A stretch of DNA of 64,000 nucleotides from Phycisphaera sp. (lineage in GTDB: Bacteria; Planctomycetota; Phycisphaerae; Phycisphaerales; SM1A02), in the NCBI GenBank assembly GCA_016124975.1, contig WGMP01000052.1, positions 1-64,000 of the forward strand, in the 5' to 3' direction. The translations under genes and the position numbers were made by a program. The notes beneath the pieces were generated by a model, which saw only the letters and a list, made by a program, of their open reading frames with translations, made no database searches and was not told where the DNA came from. Positions 1 to 8,915 of this stretch are shown in pieces (position 1 is the stretch's first letter; the number at the start of each line of letters is the position of its first letter).

Positions 1-184
1 AACTCGCCGCAACACCAAAGCGAGCCGCCGCAGCGACGAGCGCTCAAACTCGCCGCAACACCAAAGCGAGCCGCCGCAGCGACGAGCGCTCAAACTCGCC
101 GCAACACCAAAGCGAGCCGCCGCAGCGACGAGCGCTCAAACTCGCCGCAACACCAAAGCGAGCCGCCGCAGCGGCGAGCGCTCC
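1..184. repeat. 46-bp tandem repeat, four copies
   Basis: Four head-to-tail units start at 1, 47, 93 and 139, an exact 46-bp period. The last copy has one visible change (cagcggcgag for cagcgacgag) and runs into the ssb stop codon. The array may continue left of the window. It lies directly downstream of ssb and no credible gene overlaps it. Confidence 0.9.
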
Positions 185-660
185 TAAAACGGAATCTCGT
201 CTTCCTGGATGCCCGAGTGGCCGCCGCGGCCACCGCCACCGCCGCCGCCCGACGAGCGAGACGGCGCGTAGCCGCCGCTGTCTTCGCGCGCGTAGTCGCC
301 GCCGCCGCCTCCACCGCCACCACCGCCGCCCTGGCCGCCGACGAACTGGAAGTCATCGACGACGACGCGGAGCTTGGAGCGCTTCTGGCCGTCCTTGTCT
401 TCCCAGGTGTCGAGCTTGAGACGCCCCTCGATGAAGATGGGCTTGCCCTTCGAGAAGTACTTGCTGATCACCTCGGCGCGAGGGCCCCAGCACTCGCAGT
501 CGACATAGGTGACCTCTTCGCGGTCCTGGCCGTCCTTCGTCTTGTACTTGCGGTTGAGCGCAAGACCGATCTCCGCGACGGACTGCCCGCCCGACGTGCT
601 CTTGAGCTGCACATCGCGGGTGAGGTTGCCCATGAGAAGGACCTTGTTGTAGCTGGCCAT
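184..660 (-). CDS. ssb: Single-stranded DNA-binding protein
   Basis: This 158-residue protein binds single-stranded DNA during replication, repair and recombination. The N-terminal OB fold starts MASYNKVLLMGNLTRD and fills about residues 1-110. It is followed by a very glycine-rich disordered linker and the acidic tip DEIPF, the conserved SSB tail that recruits partner proteins. Length is normal for the family. The start is supported by AAGGAGA six bases upstream of ATG. In many bacteria ssb sits in rpsF-ssb-rpsR-rplI; here it is transcribed away from rplI and neither rpsF nor rpsR is adjacent. The 46-bp repeat array follows its stop codon. Confidence 0.97.
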   Translation of the reverse strand: MASYNKVLLMGNLTRDVQLKSTSGGQSVAEIGLALNRKYKTKDGQDREEVTYVDCECWGPRAEVISKYFSKGKPIFIEGRLKLDTWEDKDGQKRSKLRVVVDDFQFVGGQGGGGGGGGGGGDYAREDSGGYAPSRSSGGGGGGGRGGHSGIQEDEIPF

Positions 661-1133
661 CGAATCTCTCCTTCAGGTTGGCGGCCGTTGCGGGTCTTCC
701 GCAAGGCCAGGTTGGTTCGGGGTTCTTTTCCCGTTTCGCGCGGTGGCACGCTTGATATCCGATTCGCCGCCCGTCCGACTTGGAACTGCTCGGCGGCGAT
801 CGCTCTTTCCACCCGCATCCTGCGAGCGTTCGGATTGGCTCGGCGCGACCCGAATGTCGCCGATGTTCGGATTCTACTAGGGTGTTCGGCGGTCCCGACG
901 GCGTTTGGGGGTTTTTCGCGAAGATTGTCCCGACCCCGTTCCGCCAGCGAACGCCCCTCGCGCCCGGCGAGCTGCTCCCCTTCCGTCATCCTCCCCCTCG
1001 CAAGCGCCTGTGGCCCTTCCCTTTGAAGAGGGTTTCGTCCATACTGCGCGGCTCGCCACTCGTTGGGCGCACTCGACCGCGTTGGTCGACCGCGTCCTAA
1101 CTCACGGGGCCCGACGCCCCAGGACAGCGACCT
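661..1133. other. Divergent intergenic region, ssb / rplI
   Basis: This 473-bp gap separates two divergent genes and must hold both promoters. I see no convincing sigma70 promoter pair and no coding potential. On the minus strand TAGAAT (plus-strand position about 875) could be a weak -10 for ssb. Upstream of rplI, AGGA lies nine bases before the start codon. Confidence 0.4.
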
Positions 1134-1724
1134 ATGGCACGACCTGTTGAACTGCTTCTTCTTCGCAATGTCGAGAACCTCGGCATCGTCGGCGACATCG
1201 TCAAGGTGCGCGCCGGCTTCGCCCGCAACTACCTGCTTCCGCACGCGCTCGCCGAGCACCCGACCGACGAGAAGGTCGAGGCGCTGAAGGAAGCCCGCGC
1301 GAAGGCGCTGGCCGAGCTCGCCGCGCAGCGCAAGCTTCGCGAGGAGACCATCGCCAAGCTCGAGGGCGTGGCCATCAAGCTCGTCCGCAGCTGTAACGAC
1401 CAGGGCGTCCTCTACGGCTCGATCACCCAGCGCGACATCGCCGACGCGCTCGTCGCGGCTGGCTATGCCGTCGACATGCGCGCCGTGCGCCTCGCGAACC
1501 CCTTCCGCCGCATCGGCAGCTACACCTGCACGATCCAGTTCGAGAAGGACCTCCGCGCCGATGTCACGATCGATGTCGCCGCAGACCGCGCGCTCGAGAT
1601 GCTGCAGGCCCAGAAGGAGGCCGAGGAGGCCGCCGCAGCCGCCGTCGAGGCCTCCGAGGCCGAGGACGCGGTCGAGGAAGCCAAGGGCCCGCGCCGTGGC
1701 AAGGCCAAGGCCGCGGCCGAGTGA
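1134..1724 (+). CDS. rplI: 50S ribosomal protein L9 (bL9)
   Basis: This 196-residue protein is bL9, a 23S rRNA-binding protein of the large subunit. The N-terminal rRNA-binding domain is clear: LLLRNVENLGIVGDIVKVRAG then FARNYLLP, a close match to the family signature. A helical linker (about residues 50-80) and the C-terminal domain ending near residue 150 follow. The last 45 residues are an Ala/Glu/Lys-rich extension that makes it longer than the usual roughly 150 residues. It is a single gene closed by a strong terminator 55 bases downstream. Confidence 0.96.
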   Translation: MARPVELLLLRNVENLGIVGDIVKVRAGFARNYLLPHALAEHPTDEKVEALKEARAKALAELAAQRKLREETIAKLEGVAIKLVRSCNDQGVLYGSITQRDIADALVAAGYAVDMRAVRLANPFRRIGSYTCTIQFEKDLRADVTIDVAADRALEMLQAQKEAEEAAAAAVEASEAEDAVEEAKGPRRGKAKAAAE

Positions 1725-1778
1725 CAACGATTTGACGACCGTCCGCAGGGCGCCCCTGCTGGCAGTCTGAACCAAAGA

Positions 1779-1810
1779 AGAACGCCCCGGCCGCAAGGTC
1801 GGGGCGTTCT
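1779..1810 (+). terminator. Rho-independent terminator after rplI
   Basis: Arms AGAACGCCCC (1779-1788) and GGGGCGTTCT (1801-1810) pair perfectly. Inner pairs extend the stem to a GCAA (GNRA) tetraloop at 1793-1796. The following T tract is weak. Confidence 0.8.
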
Positions 1811-1905
1811 CGTTGTGCCTTTCGAGGCGTCAATGAGGGAGAAGGTGAGGCCGACGGAAGAAGCCGACGGGCGCGCGACGCGCGCCTCGGGGTTGGCCGC
1901 CGCCT

Positions 1906-2298
1906 TCAGCGCGTCTCGCAGAACTCCGACTGCAGGTAGCGCGCGACATAGTCGAGAATGCTAGAGCACTCGGGGATCTCGGGGTTCGAGGTCGCGCCCA
2001 TCGGCTCGAAGCGCATGCCGCGGAACCGCTCGCAGGCCTCGTCGATCGGGAGCCCGTGCTGGAGGCAGAGGCTGAACGCCCGGCAGAAGCCTTGGATCAG
2101 GCCAGAGAGGGTCGAGCCCTCCTTCGACATCTTGATGAAGATCTCGCCAGGGCGGCCATCCTCGAAGAGTCCGATGCTGAGGTAGCCCTCGTGGCCGTTG
2201 ATCGCGAACTTGTGGGTGACGGAGCGACGGGTCTGCGGCAGGACTTCGCGTCGGGTCGTGGCGGTGGCGGGCATGGGTTCCATCCTTGGAGTGTTCAC
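1906..2298 (-). CDS. Stand-alone TSCPD-domain protein
   Basis: This protein of up to 130 residues matches the TSCPD domain, the C-terminal module of B12-dependent (class II, NrdJ) ribonucleotide reductases. Visible features are GYLSIGLFEDGRPGEIFI, a Gly/Ser helix start (STLSGLIQGFCRAFSLCL) and QHGLP. It stands alone with no catalytic RNR subunit nearby. It may be a split reductase component (NrdJb-like) or a regulator; I cannot decide from this window. The start is uncertain: GTG at 2298 has GGAAA just upstream, while an in-frame ATG eight codons in has AAGG nine bases before it. Confidence 0.75.
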   Translation of the reverse strand: MNTPRMEPMPATATTRREVLPQTRRSVTHKFAINGHEGYLSIGLFEDGRPGEIFIKMSKEGSTLSGLIQGFCRAFSLCLQHGLPIDEACERFRGMRFEPMGATSNPEIPECSSILDYVARYLQSEFCETR

Positions 2299-2423
2299 TT
2301 TCCGTCAACTCTGGGTGCGCGCCCGTTCAGGCGCCGTGGCTCGGGCGCTCCACGCCCGAGGCGGTGGAATGTATCGGCTCTGCCCCGCGAGGTGTCGCAG
2401 CATTTTGCCCTGCGCGTGCGCCC

Positions 2424-5400
2424 CTACACCGCGAGGCGCCTGCGCAGGACCGCGGAGAGCGACTTCGGCTCGAGGAACGCCTTCGGGGGGCGGAAGTAGA
2501 CATCGGTGAGGCCAGTGTCGTCGGGTGAGCCGACCACGCGCACGACGCCCTGCACGCCTGCGAAGAGCGCCTCGAGGTCGCGCGGCCGCGTGGTGCGGAG
2601 GATGACATCCTGATCCTTGCGCACGAGCGTGCGGATGCCGAGCGTGGCGGCGCGCAGGCGGATCTCGGCGAGCTCGAGGAGCTCGCGCGTCGCGAGGGGC
2701 GGCTCGCCATAGGCGCTCTCGAGGTCGGACGCGACCTTTGAGAGCGCTGCGAGCGTGTCGGCCTGCCCGATGCGGCGGTAGGCCTCCATGCGGCGGGCGT
2801 CGCTCGGGATCCACGCCTTCGGCACGCTTCCCGCGAGGCCGATGTCGACCACCGTGTCGAGCGGCGTGACCTTCACGGCGTTCGAGAGCGCGGCCACGGC
2901 CTGCTCGAGGAGGTGGCAGTACATCTCGTAGCCGACGGCGGCGATGTGGCCGCTCTGCTCCTCGCCGAGGAGGTTGCCCGCGCCGCGGATCTCGAGGTCG
3001 CGCATGGCGATGCGGAAGCCTGCGCCGAGCATCGAGAACTCCTCGAGGGCGTGCAGCCGCTTCAGCGCCTCCTCTCGCACGGGGCGGTCCTTCGGGAGGA
3101 CGAGGTAGCAGTACGCGCGGTGCTTCCAGCGCCCCACGCGGCCGCGCAGCTGGTGGAGCTCGGCGAGGCCGAACATGTGCGCGTTGTTGATGATCATCGT
3201 GTTCGCGGTCGGGATGTCGATGCCCGACTCGATGATCGTGGTCGACACGAGGATGTCGGCCTCGCGGCGCATGAAGCGCAGCATGGCGTCCTCGAGCTCC
3301 TTCGGCTGCATCTGGCCGTGCCCGACCACGATGCGCGCCTCGGGTGCGAGGCGCCGCAGGTCGTCGGCCACGGTGAAGAGGTCGCTGATCCTGTTGTGGA
3401 CGAAGAAGACCTGCCCCTCGCGCGCGAGCTCGCGCTGGAGCGCCTGCTGGATGCGGCGCTCGTTGTGCGGGATCACCTCGGTCACGATCGCGCGGCGGTC
3501 GGCGGGCGCCGTCGTCAGCGAGCTGATGTCGCGCAGGCCGAGCATCGACATGTGGAGCGTGCGCGGAATCGGCGTCGCCGAGAGCGTGAGCACATCGGCC
3601 GTGACGCGGAACTCGAGGAGGCGCTGCTTGTGCTCGACGCCGAAGCGCTGCTCCTCGTCGACGACGACGAGGCCGAGGTCCTTGAAGACGACATCCTTCG
3701 AGAGGAGGCGGTGCGTGCCGATGATCACATCGACCTCGCCGCGCGCGAGGGCGTCGAGCGTGGACTTCTGCTCGGCGTCGGTCTTGAAGCGGCTCACGCT
3801 CTCGACGCGGAAGGGGTATCCGCGGAATCGGTCGCGGAAGCTGCGCTCGTGCTGCTCGCAGAGGACCGTCGTCGGCACGAGGACCGCGACCTGCTTGCCC
3901 GAGTCGACCGCCTTGAACGCGGCGCGGATCGCGATCTCGGTCTTGCCGAAGCCGACATCGCCGCAGACGAGGCGGTCCATCGGCCGCGCGCGCTCCATGT
4001 CGCGCTTGGTGGCGCCGATCGCAGTCAGCTGGTCCTCGGTCTCCTCGTAGGGAAACTGCGCCTCGAACTCGCGCTGCCAGTCGCTGTCGGCGGGATAGGC
4101 GATGCCCTTGGTCGCGGCGCGCGCGGCCTGGACGCGCAGGAGCTCGCCCGCGAAGTCGCGCGCGCTCTCCTCCGCCTCCTCCTTCGCCTTCTTCCAGCGG
4201 CGACCGCCGAGGGTCGACAGCTTCGGCCGCGTGCCGCCCGCGCCGACATAGCGCTGGACGAGCTCGATGCGCGACGCGGGCACATGGATCTTGGCGCCTT
4301 GGTCGAACTCGAGCGTGAGGAACTCCTGCAGCGCCGCGCGGTCCGAGCCGCCTTCGCCCGCGCGCTGCCCGTCGGGCGAGAGGAGCTGCAGGCCGACGAA
4401 GCGCGCGATGCCGTGGTCGCGGTGGACGACATAGTCGCCCGCCTCGAAGGCGAGGAACGCGTCCTTCGCGCGCCCTCCCGCGAGCGACCTGCCGCGGCGA
4501 CGCACGGGGGCGCGATGGAGGAGCTCCGACGCTGGGACGAGGACGCAGGCGCCCTCGCCCTCGCCGATCGCAAACCCGCGCGCGAGGTGCGCGACGGGGC
4601 GCGACACCTCTGCGACGGGCATGTGCCGCGCGAGGATATCGCTGATGCGCGCGCGCTCGGCGTCGCTCTCGCAGAAGATCGCGCGCGCCGCGGCGCCCTC
4701 GGAGAGCGCCGCGAACTCCCCCGCCGCGCGATGCGCGTCTTCGTCGAACGCAGGCAGGACGCGCGCACCGAGGCGCTCGATGCCCGCGCCGCCGTGCCCG
4801 CCTCCGCCTGCCGAGCCGAAGGCGTGCAGCTCGAGCACGGCCGCCGCGCGGCGCACGAGGGCAGTCAGCGTCGCGGGCGGCGCGTAGACGCCGCGGCCGT
4901 CGCGCACGCGGTCCCAGTAGGCGCGCGCCTGCTCGAGAATCTCCGACATCTCCGCGAGGACGACGATGGATCCGTCGGGAAGGCCTTGTGCGAGCGGCCG
5001 CGCGCCCTTGCCTGTCTTTGCGTCGCCGAGGGCGGCATCGAGGTTGACCGCGACGAGCTCGACCGAGTCGACGCGCCGATCGGACGCCTGCGTGGCGAGA
5101 TCGATCTCGAAGATCCGCTCGATCTCGTCGCCGAAGAAGTCGAGTCGCACGGCCGCGCCGCCGCCTGGCGGGCAGACATCGACGATGCCGCCGCGCACGG
5201 CGACTTCGCCAGGCGATTCGACCGCGTCGACGCGCGCGTACCCGCCGTCGACGAGCCACGCGACGAGCTCGGTCGGCGAGACGCGTGCGCCCGCGCGCAG
5301 CGTGCGCACAAGCTTCGGCAGCCGGTCGGGTTCGGGAACGGCCTGCATGAGCGCCGCGAACGGCGCCACGATCGCGGCGGGCGCCGAACCTTCCGCGAGC

Positions 5401-5753
5401 TTGCGCACGACGGCGAGGCGCGCGACCGTGAGCTCTGCGCTCGGCGCGGATTCGCCTGGAAGGACCTCGATCGCGGGAAAGAGCGCCGCGTCGACGCCGA
5501 GCGCGCGCAGCTCCTCGACGGCGTCGTCGGCTTCGTCGAGATGGGCGACGACGAGCAGAACGGTGCCCGTCGGAACGCGGTCGGCCGATCGCGCCGCGGC
5601 GAGCGCGATGAAGGACGGAAGACTTCCCGCGGAGCCCTCGACGGCGACGGTGCCGCCACGCGCAAGGGCGCGCGCGACAAGCGTCGCGAGATGCCGCTCG
5701 AGGAGCGCAGCCACGGTCGGCTCGATGTCGGCGACGCCACTTGTCCCGCTCAT
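2424..5753 (-). CDS. mfd: Transcription-repair coupling factor
   Basis: Mfd displaces RNA polymerase stalled at lesions and recruits the Uvr excision system. The 1109-residue length is typical. The N-terminal UvrB-like domain begins after MSGTSGVADI. A CarD-like RNA polymerase interaction domain is near residue 440 (GDYVVHRDHGIARFVGL). RecG-like motor motifs follow: GDVGFGKTE (Walker A) near residue 600, DEEQRFG near 698, then STTIIESGIDIP and LRGRVGR. ATG at 5753 overlaps the TGA of the upstream HhH gene (ATGA), so it is translationally coupled and last in a three-gene operon. A longer in-frame reading upstream of 5753 is low-complexity shadow. Confidence 0.97.
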   Translation of the reverse strand: MSGTSGVADIEPTVAALLERHLATLVARALARGGTVAVEGSAGSLPSFIALAAARSADRVPTGTVLLVVAHLDEADDAVEELRALGVDAALFPAIEVLPGESAPSAELTVARLAVVRKLAEGSAPAAIVAPFAALMQAVPEPDRLPKLVRTLRAGARVSPTELVAWLVDGGYARVDAVESPGEVAVRGGIVDVCPPGGGAAVRLDFFGDEIERIFEIDLATQASDRRVDSVELVAVNLDAALGDAKTGKGARPLAQGLPDGSIVVLAEMSEILEQARAYWDRVRDGRGVYAPPATLTALVRRAAAVLELHAFGSAGGGGHGGAGIERLGARVLPAFDEDAHRAAGEFAALSEGAAARAIFCESDAERARISDILARHMPVAEVSRPVAHLARGFAIGEGEGACVLVPASELLHRAPVRRRGRSLAGGRAKDAFLAFEAGDYVVHRDHGIARFVGLQLLSPDGQRAGEGGSDRAALQEFLTLEFDQGAKIHVPASRIELVQRYVGAGGTRPKLSTLGGRRWKKAKEEAEESARDFAGELLRVQAARAATKGIAYPADSDWQREFEAQFPYEETEDQLTAIGATKRDMERARPMDRLVCGDVGFGKTEIAIRAAFKAVDSGKQVAVLVPTTVLCEQHERSFRDRFRGYPFRVESVSRFKTDAEQKSTLDALARGEVDVIIGTHRLLSKDVVFKDLGLVVVDEEQRFGVEHKQRLLEFRVTADVLTLSATPIPRTLHMSMLGLRDISSLTTAPADRRAIVTEVIPHNERRIQQALQRELAREGQVFFVHNRISDLFTVADDLRRLAPEARIVVGHGQMQPKELEDAMLRFMRREADILVSTTIIESGIDIPTANTMIINNAHMFGLAELHQLRGRVGRWKHRAYCYLVLPKDRPVREEALKRLHALEEFSMLGAGFRIAMRDLEIRGAGNLLGEEQSGHIAAVGYEMYCHLLEQAVAALSNAVKVTPLDTVVDIGLAGSVPKAWIPSDARRMEAYRRIGQADTLAALSKVASDLESAYGEPPLATRELLELAEIRLRAATLGIRTLVRKDQDVILRTTRPRDLEALFAGVQGVVRVVGSPDDTGLTDVYFRPPKAFLEPKSLSAVLRRRLAV

Positions 5754-6145
5754 GGCGCTTCCCGCGCGGCGTCGGGTTCCGATGCCTCGTCGTCTCCCGC
5801 CACGCGGACGCAGTCGGCGAGGAGCGCAAGCTTCGCGGGGCCGATGCCGCGCACGCGCAAGAGGTCGTCGACCGACTCGAACGCGCCGTGCGCGTCGCGG
5901 TCGGCGACGATCGTGGCCGCGAGGCGCGGGCCGATCTCGGGAAGAAGCGCGATCTCGTCGGCCTCGGCGTGCGCGAGATCGACGCGATGGACGGGCGGCG
6001 CCACGCGCGGCGCGGGCAACTCGCGGTCTGCGGGAGGCGAGGCGCGGGCGAGCGCGGCGGCCGACACGATGGCGACGACGACGGCCCACGCGCCGAACCC
6101 GGCTGCGGACGGTGCGCCCTGCGTGCTGGCTGCCTCCCCGCTCAC
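5750..6145 (-). CDS. Small membrane-anchored helix-hairpin-helix protein (ComEA-like)
   Basis: This 131-residue protein has one hydrophobic segment near residues 15-35 (FGAWAVVVAIVSAAALA) and a C-terminal double helix-hairpin-helix unit. HhH signatures are LLPEIGPRLAATIVADR and LLRVRGIGPAKLALL. This is the layout of ComEA-type DNA-binding proteins, which bind DNA non-specifically at the membrane, for example in transformation. The GTG start at 6145 overlaps the stop of the upstream GH10-like gene (GTGA), and the stop overlaps the mfd start. A role in uptake is only inferred from the family; operon partners hint at a repair link. Confidence 0.75.
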   Translation of the reverse strand: MSGEAASTQGAPSAAGFGAWAVVVAIVSAAALARASPPADRELPAPRVAPPVHRVDLAHAEADEIALLPEIGPRLAATIVADRDAHGAFESVDDLLRVRGIGPAKLALLADCVRVAGDDEASEPDAAREAP

Positions 6146-7755
6146 CGCGCCGACCTCGACGCCTGGTGCGCCCTCGCGTCGCGCTCGATCCGCTCGCGCA
6201 GCGCAAGGAGCCGCGCGAAGACGGGCTTCGGCTGCCCCTGCGCGTCGAGAACGCCGTCGCGCGGTCCCGTCGGAGCGTCCTGAAGCCGAGACCACCACGC
6301 GCCCTCGAGGAAGGTGCGCGCGAGGACGATCGAGAAGAGCGCCCCGCCCCACTCGGCCTGCGTGCGCGGAGACCACTTCGGCGGCGCGTCGTCGTGCGGC
6401 GGATCGGCTGGCGCGACTGCGCCCGCGCCCGCGTCGCCCACCCGACGCGGCGTCCACACCCCGCGTGCGAACGACATCGCGCTGCCATCGTCCGCGCTCG
6501 GAACGCCAAACCCCGTCACGAAGACGGGAAGCTCGCGCCCCACATAACCGTCGAGAAGCCCTGCGGTCGTCATGAGGTCGCGCACGGGGTCGCCCGATGC
6601 GCCCTGCGCGATGCGCACGCCTGCTGCCGCGAGGTTGAGGTTCTCGGCGACGAGCCGCTGCAGGAACGAGGTCGGCCACGCCGTGCCCTTCGTGCCGCGC
6701 CAGCTCTCGGCGGCGGGCGACTGGAGCTCGACGATGACCTTCGCCTCGCGCGCGACATCGCGGACGGCGGCGACCGCGGTTCGCGTGAGGTCGACCATGC
6801 GGTCGATGCCCTCGTCGTGCCAGCCCGCGCAGTTGGCGCCGCTCGCGGCGATCACGAGCGGGGTCGTGCGGGCGTAGCGCGCGGCGAGCGCGCGCACATG
6901 CGCCCACACGAGCTCTCGCATCCTCTTCGCGTCGCCGCGCGCGGCCAGCACATGATGCGGCAGCGCGTGCGGCTCGCCGTCGGTCGTGCCGAAGTCGACG
7001 AACGGCCCGAGCACGATGGGCTTCCGCTCGGCGAGGCAGCTCTTGACCCACGCATCGATGGGCGAGAAGTCGAGCTTGCCCTCGACGGGCTCGATGAGCC
7101 GCCACGGCGTCCGCACGCACGCGACATCGAAGCGGCGCAGCGCCGCGACGCTGGCGGCGTTCGGCGCGACCGCAGGGTCGATGCAGACGCCGAGCGTGGT
7201 CGCGCTGACGGCCTTGCGGCGCGCGCGCCGCGAGACGAGGTGATCGGCGTGATGGACCGCGAGCGCCTCTCCCGCGTCGAGGCCGTCGGCCACGGCGCGG
7301 CGCGCGAGGCGCTCGGCCTCCACGGGGTCGTCGCAGCGCAGGGCCTCGCGGAACGACGCGCGCGCGCGCTCCCAAAGCTCGATAGCGTCCTGGGCGAGCG
7401 CGGGGTTCCACATCTGCCAGGTCTCGCAGTCCTCGACGAACTGCTTGATGAGCCAGCGCGCGATCTCGAGGAAGAGCTCGTATGGCCGCTCGCGGGCGGG
7501 CAGGAAGCAGGTCTGCAGCATCATGCGCCCGCGCGGCCCGACATCGACCACAAGCGCGAGGCCGATCGGGGTGTCGTTCGCCGGGCGCGCGTAGATCGAC
7601 CCGTTCACCTGCTTGAACGCGCCGCGCGCGGGCCGTCCGTCGGGGCCGAGGAGGTGGCACGAGGAAAGGTCCCACTGCAGCTGGCCGCCTTCGCCGCGCG
7701 CGGCGGGCGCGTGCGGGTCGGGGCCGAGCGGATCATGGACGCGGAACTGGTGCAC
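6142..7755 (-). CDS. GH10-like (endo-beta-1,4-xylanase-related) protein
   Basis: This 537-residue protein has an N-terminal beta-rich region (about 1-140) and a C-terminal TIM-barrel-like part. It resembles a GH10-like family I associate with planctomycetes: LGVCIDP, then RRFDVACVRTPWRLIEPVEG, RIAQGASGDPVRDLMTTAGL, PVFVTGFGVPSA and an EWGGALFSIVLARTFLEGAWW end. The canonical GH10 acid/base motif is not obvious, and I see no signal peptide, so activity on xylan is unproven. It is first in an operon with the HhH gene and mfd, with a GTGA overlap. The start GTG at 7755 lacks a clear ribosome binding site. Confidence 0.65.
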   Translation of the reverse strand: MHQFRVHDPLGPDPHAPAARGEGGQLQWDLSSCHLLGPDGRPARGAFKQVNGSIYARPANDTPIGLALVVDVGPRGRMMLQTCFLPARERPYELFLEIARWLIKQFVEDCETWQMWNPALAQDAIELWERARASFREALRCDDPVEAERLARRAVADGLDAGEALAVHHADHLVSRRARRKAVSATTLGVCIDPAVAPNAASVAALRRFDVACVRTPWRLIEPVEGKLDFSPIDAWVKSCLAERKPIVLGPFVDFGTTDGEPHALPHHVLAARGDAKRMRELVWAHVRALAARYARTTPLVIAASGANCAGWHDEGIDRMVDLTRTAVAAVRDVAREAKVIVELQSPAAESWRGTKGTAWPTSFLQRLVAENLNLAAAGVRIAQGASGDPVRDLMTTAGLLDGYVGRELPVFVTGFGVPSADDGSAMSFARGVWTPRRVGDAGAGAVAPADPPHDDAPPKWSPRTQAEWGGALFSIVLARTFLEGAWWSRLQDAPTGPRDGVLDAQGQPKPVFARLLALRERIERDARAHQASRSAR

Positions 7756-7904
7756 GGCGGCGGGCGGAAGAGAGAACGCAGGAACGGGCGCGCGATGACG
7801 GATGCTGGCGGAAGGAGTCGAAAAAAGCGGTCCGTCGCCGACCCGCGGTCACCCCGGATCGGCCGCGGCCCGCGCGGCCGCGTTCAAGTGTACTCTCCCT
7901 GCGG

Positions 7905-8915
7905 ATGGCCTCTTCGATTCCTGCATGTTCTGCGGCACCATCGGCGGCGACCTCGCGCGAGGGCGTCTTCCGCACCGACCTCCCTCTTCCCGGCAGACGC
8001 CAGGGGAAGGTGCGCGATGTCTACCGCACCGCGACCGACCCCGCGTCGCCGCTTCTCATCGTGGCGACCGACCGGCTGAGCGCGTTCGATGTGGTGATGC
8101 CGACGCCCGTTCCAGGGAAGGGCCGGATCCTCACCACGATGAGCCTCGGTTGGTTCGCGTTCCTCAGGACGCGCGGGCTCGTCGGCGACCATGTGCTCGG
8201 CACAGACCTCTCGTCGGTCGCGGGGCTCTCCGACGCCGACCGCGCCATGCTCGCGGGCCGCTCGATGCTGTGCCGCGCGGCGAAGGTCGTGCCGATCGAG
8301 TGCGTAGCGCGCGGCTACCTCGCGGGAAGCGGCTGGGTCGAGTACCAGCGGTCGGGGACGGTCTGCGGCATTCCCCTGCCCGCAGGCCTGACCCAGTGCG
8401 CGCGCCTGCCCGAGCCGATCTTCACGCCCGCGACGAAGGCCGAGGAGGGCCACGACGAGAACATCCCGTTCGAGCGCGCGTGCGAACTCGTCGGCACGGA
8501 CCTCATGTCGCGCCTGCGCGCGCTCACCCTCGCGATCTACTCGGCGGCGGCGGACTACGCGCTTTCGCGCGGCGTGATCCTCGCGGACACCAAGTTCGAG
8601 TTCGGCTTCGCGCTTGGCGCCGACGGCCAAGCGACCGACGAGCTCATCCTCGTCGACGAGGTGCTCACGCCCGATTCGTCGCGCTACTGGCCTGCGGACG
8701 ACTATGCGGCGGGGCGCGACCAGCAGAGCTACGACAAGCAGTTCGTGCGGAACCATCTCCTGCGGCTCGTCGCGGAGAAGAAGTGGAACAAGGAGGCGCC
8801 CGGCCCGGAGCTACCCGCCGATGTCGTCGCTGCGACGATCGCGCGCTACGAGGAGGCGCTGGCGAAGCTCGCGCTGCCTGCGTTCGATGCGCGAGCCACG
8901 GGAGCCGCGCGATGA
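7905..8915 (+). CDS. purC: Phosphoribosylaminoimidazole-succinocarboxamide synthase
   Basis: SAICAR synthetase joins aspartate to CAIR in purine synthesis with ATP hydrolysis. The 336-residue chain has the family motifs GKVRDVY near residue 34, ATDRLSAFD, IECVARGYLAGSGW, the Lys/Glu substrate loop KAEEGHDENI, and ILADTKFEFG with ILVDEVLTPDSSRY. It is the longer, eukaryote-like SAICAR synthetase type. Its TGA overlaps the start of folD (ATGA), so purine synthesis and one-carbon folate supply are coupled here. Confidence 0.96.
   Translation: MASSIPACSAAPSAATSREGVFRTDLPLPGRRQGKVRDVYRTATDPASPLLIVATDRLSAFDVVMPTPVPGKGRILTTMSLGWFAFLRTRGLVGDHVLGTDLSSVAGLSDADRAMLAGRSMLCRAAKVVPIECVARGYLAGSGWVEYQRSGTVCGIPLPAGLTQCARLPEPIFTPATKAEEGHDENIPFERACELVGTDLMSRLRALTLAIYSAAADYALSRGVILADTKFEFGFALGADGQATDELILVDEVLTPDSSRYWPADDYAAGRDQQSYDKQFVRNHLLRLVAEKKWNKEAPGPELPADVVAATIARYEEALAKLALPAFDARATGAAR

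Noticed and set aside
2913-6575. 1220-codon plus-strand open frame opposite mfd and the GH10-like gene
   Set aside because: It is a GC-driven shadow: Arg/Ala/Asp-rich with no domain, antisense to a well-supported mfd.
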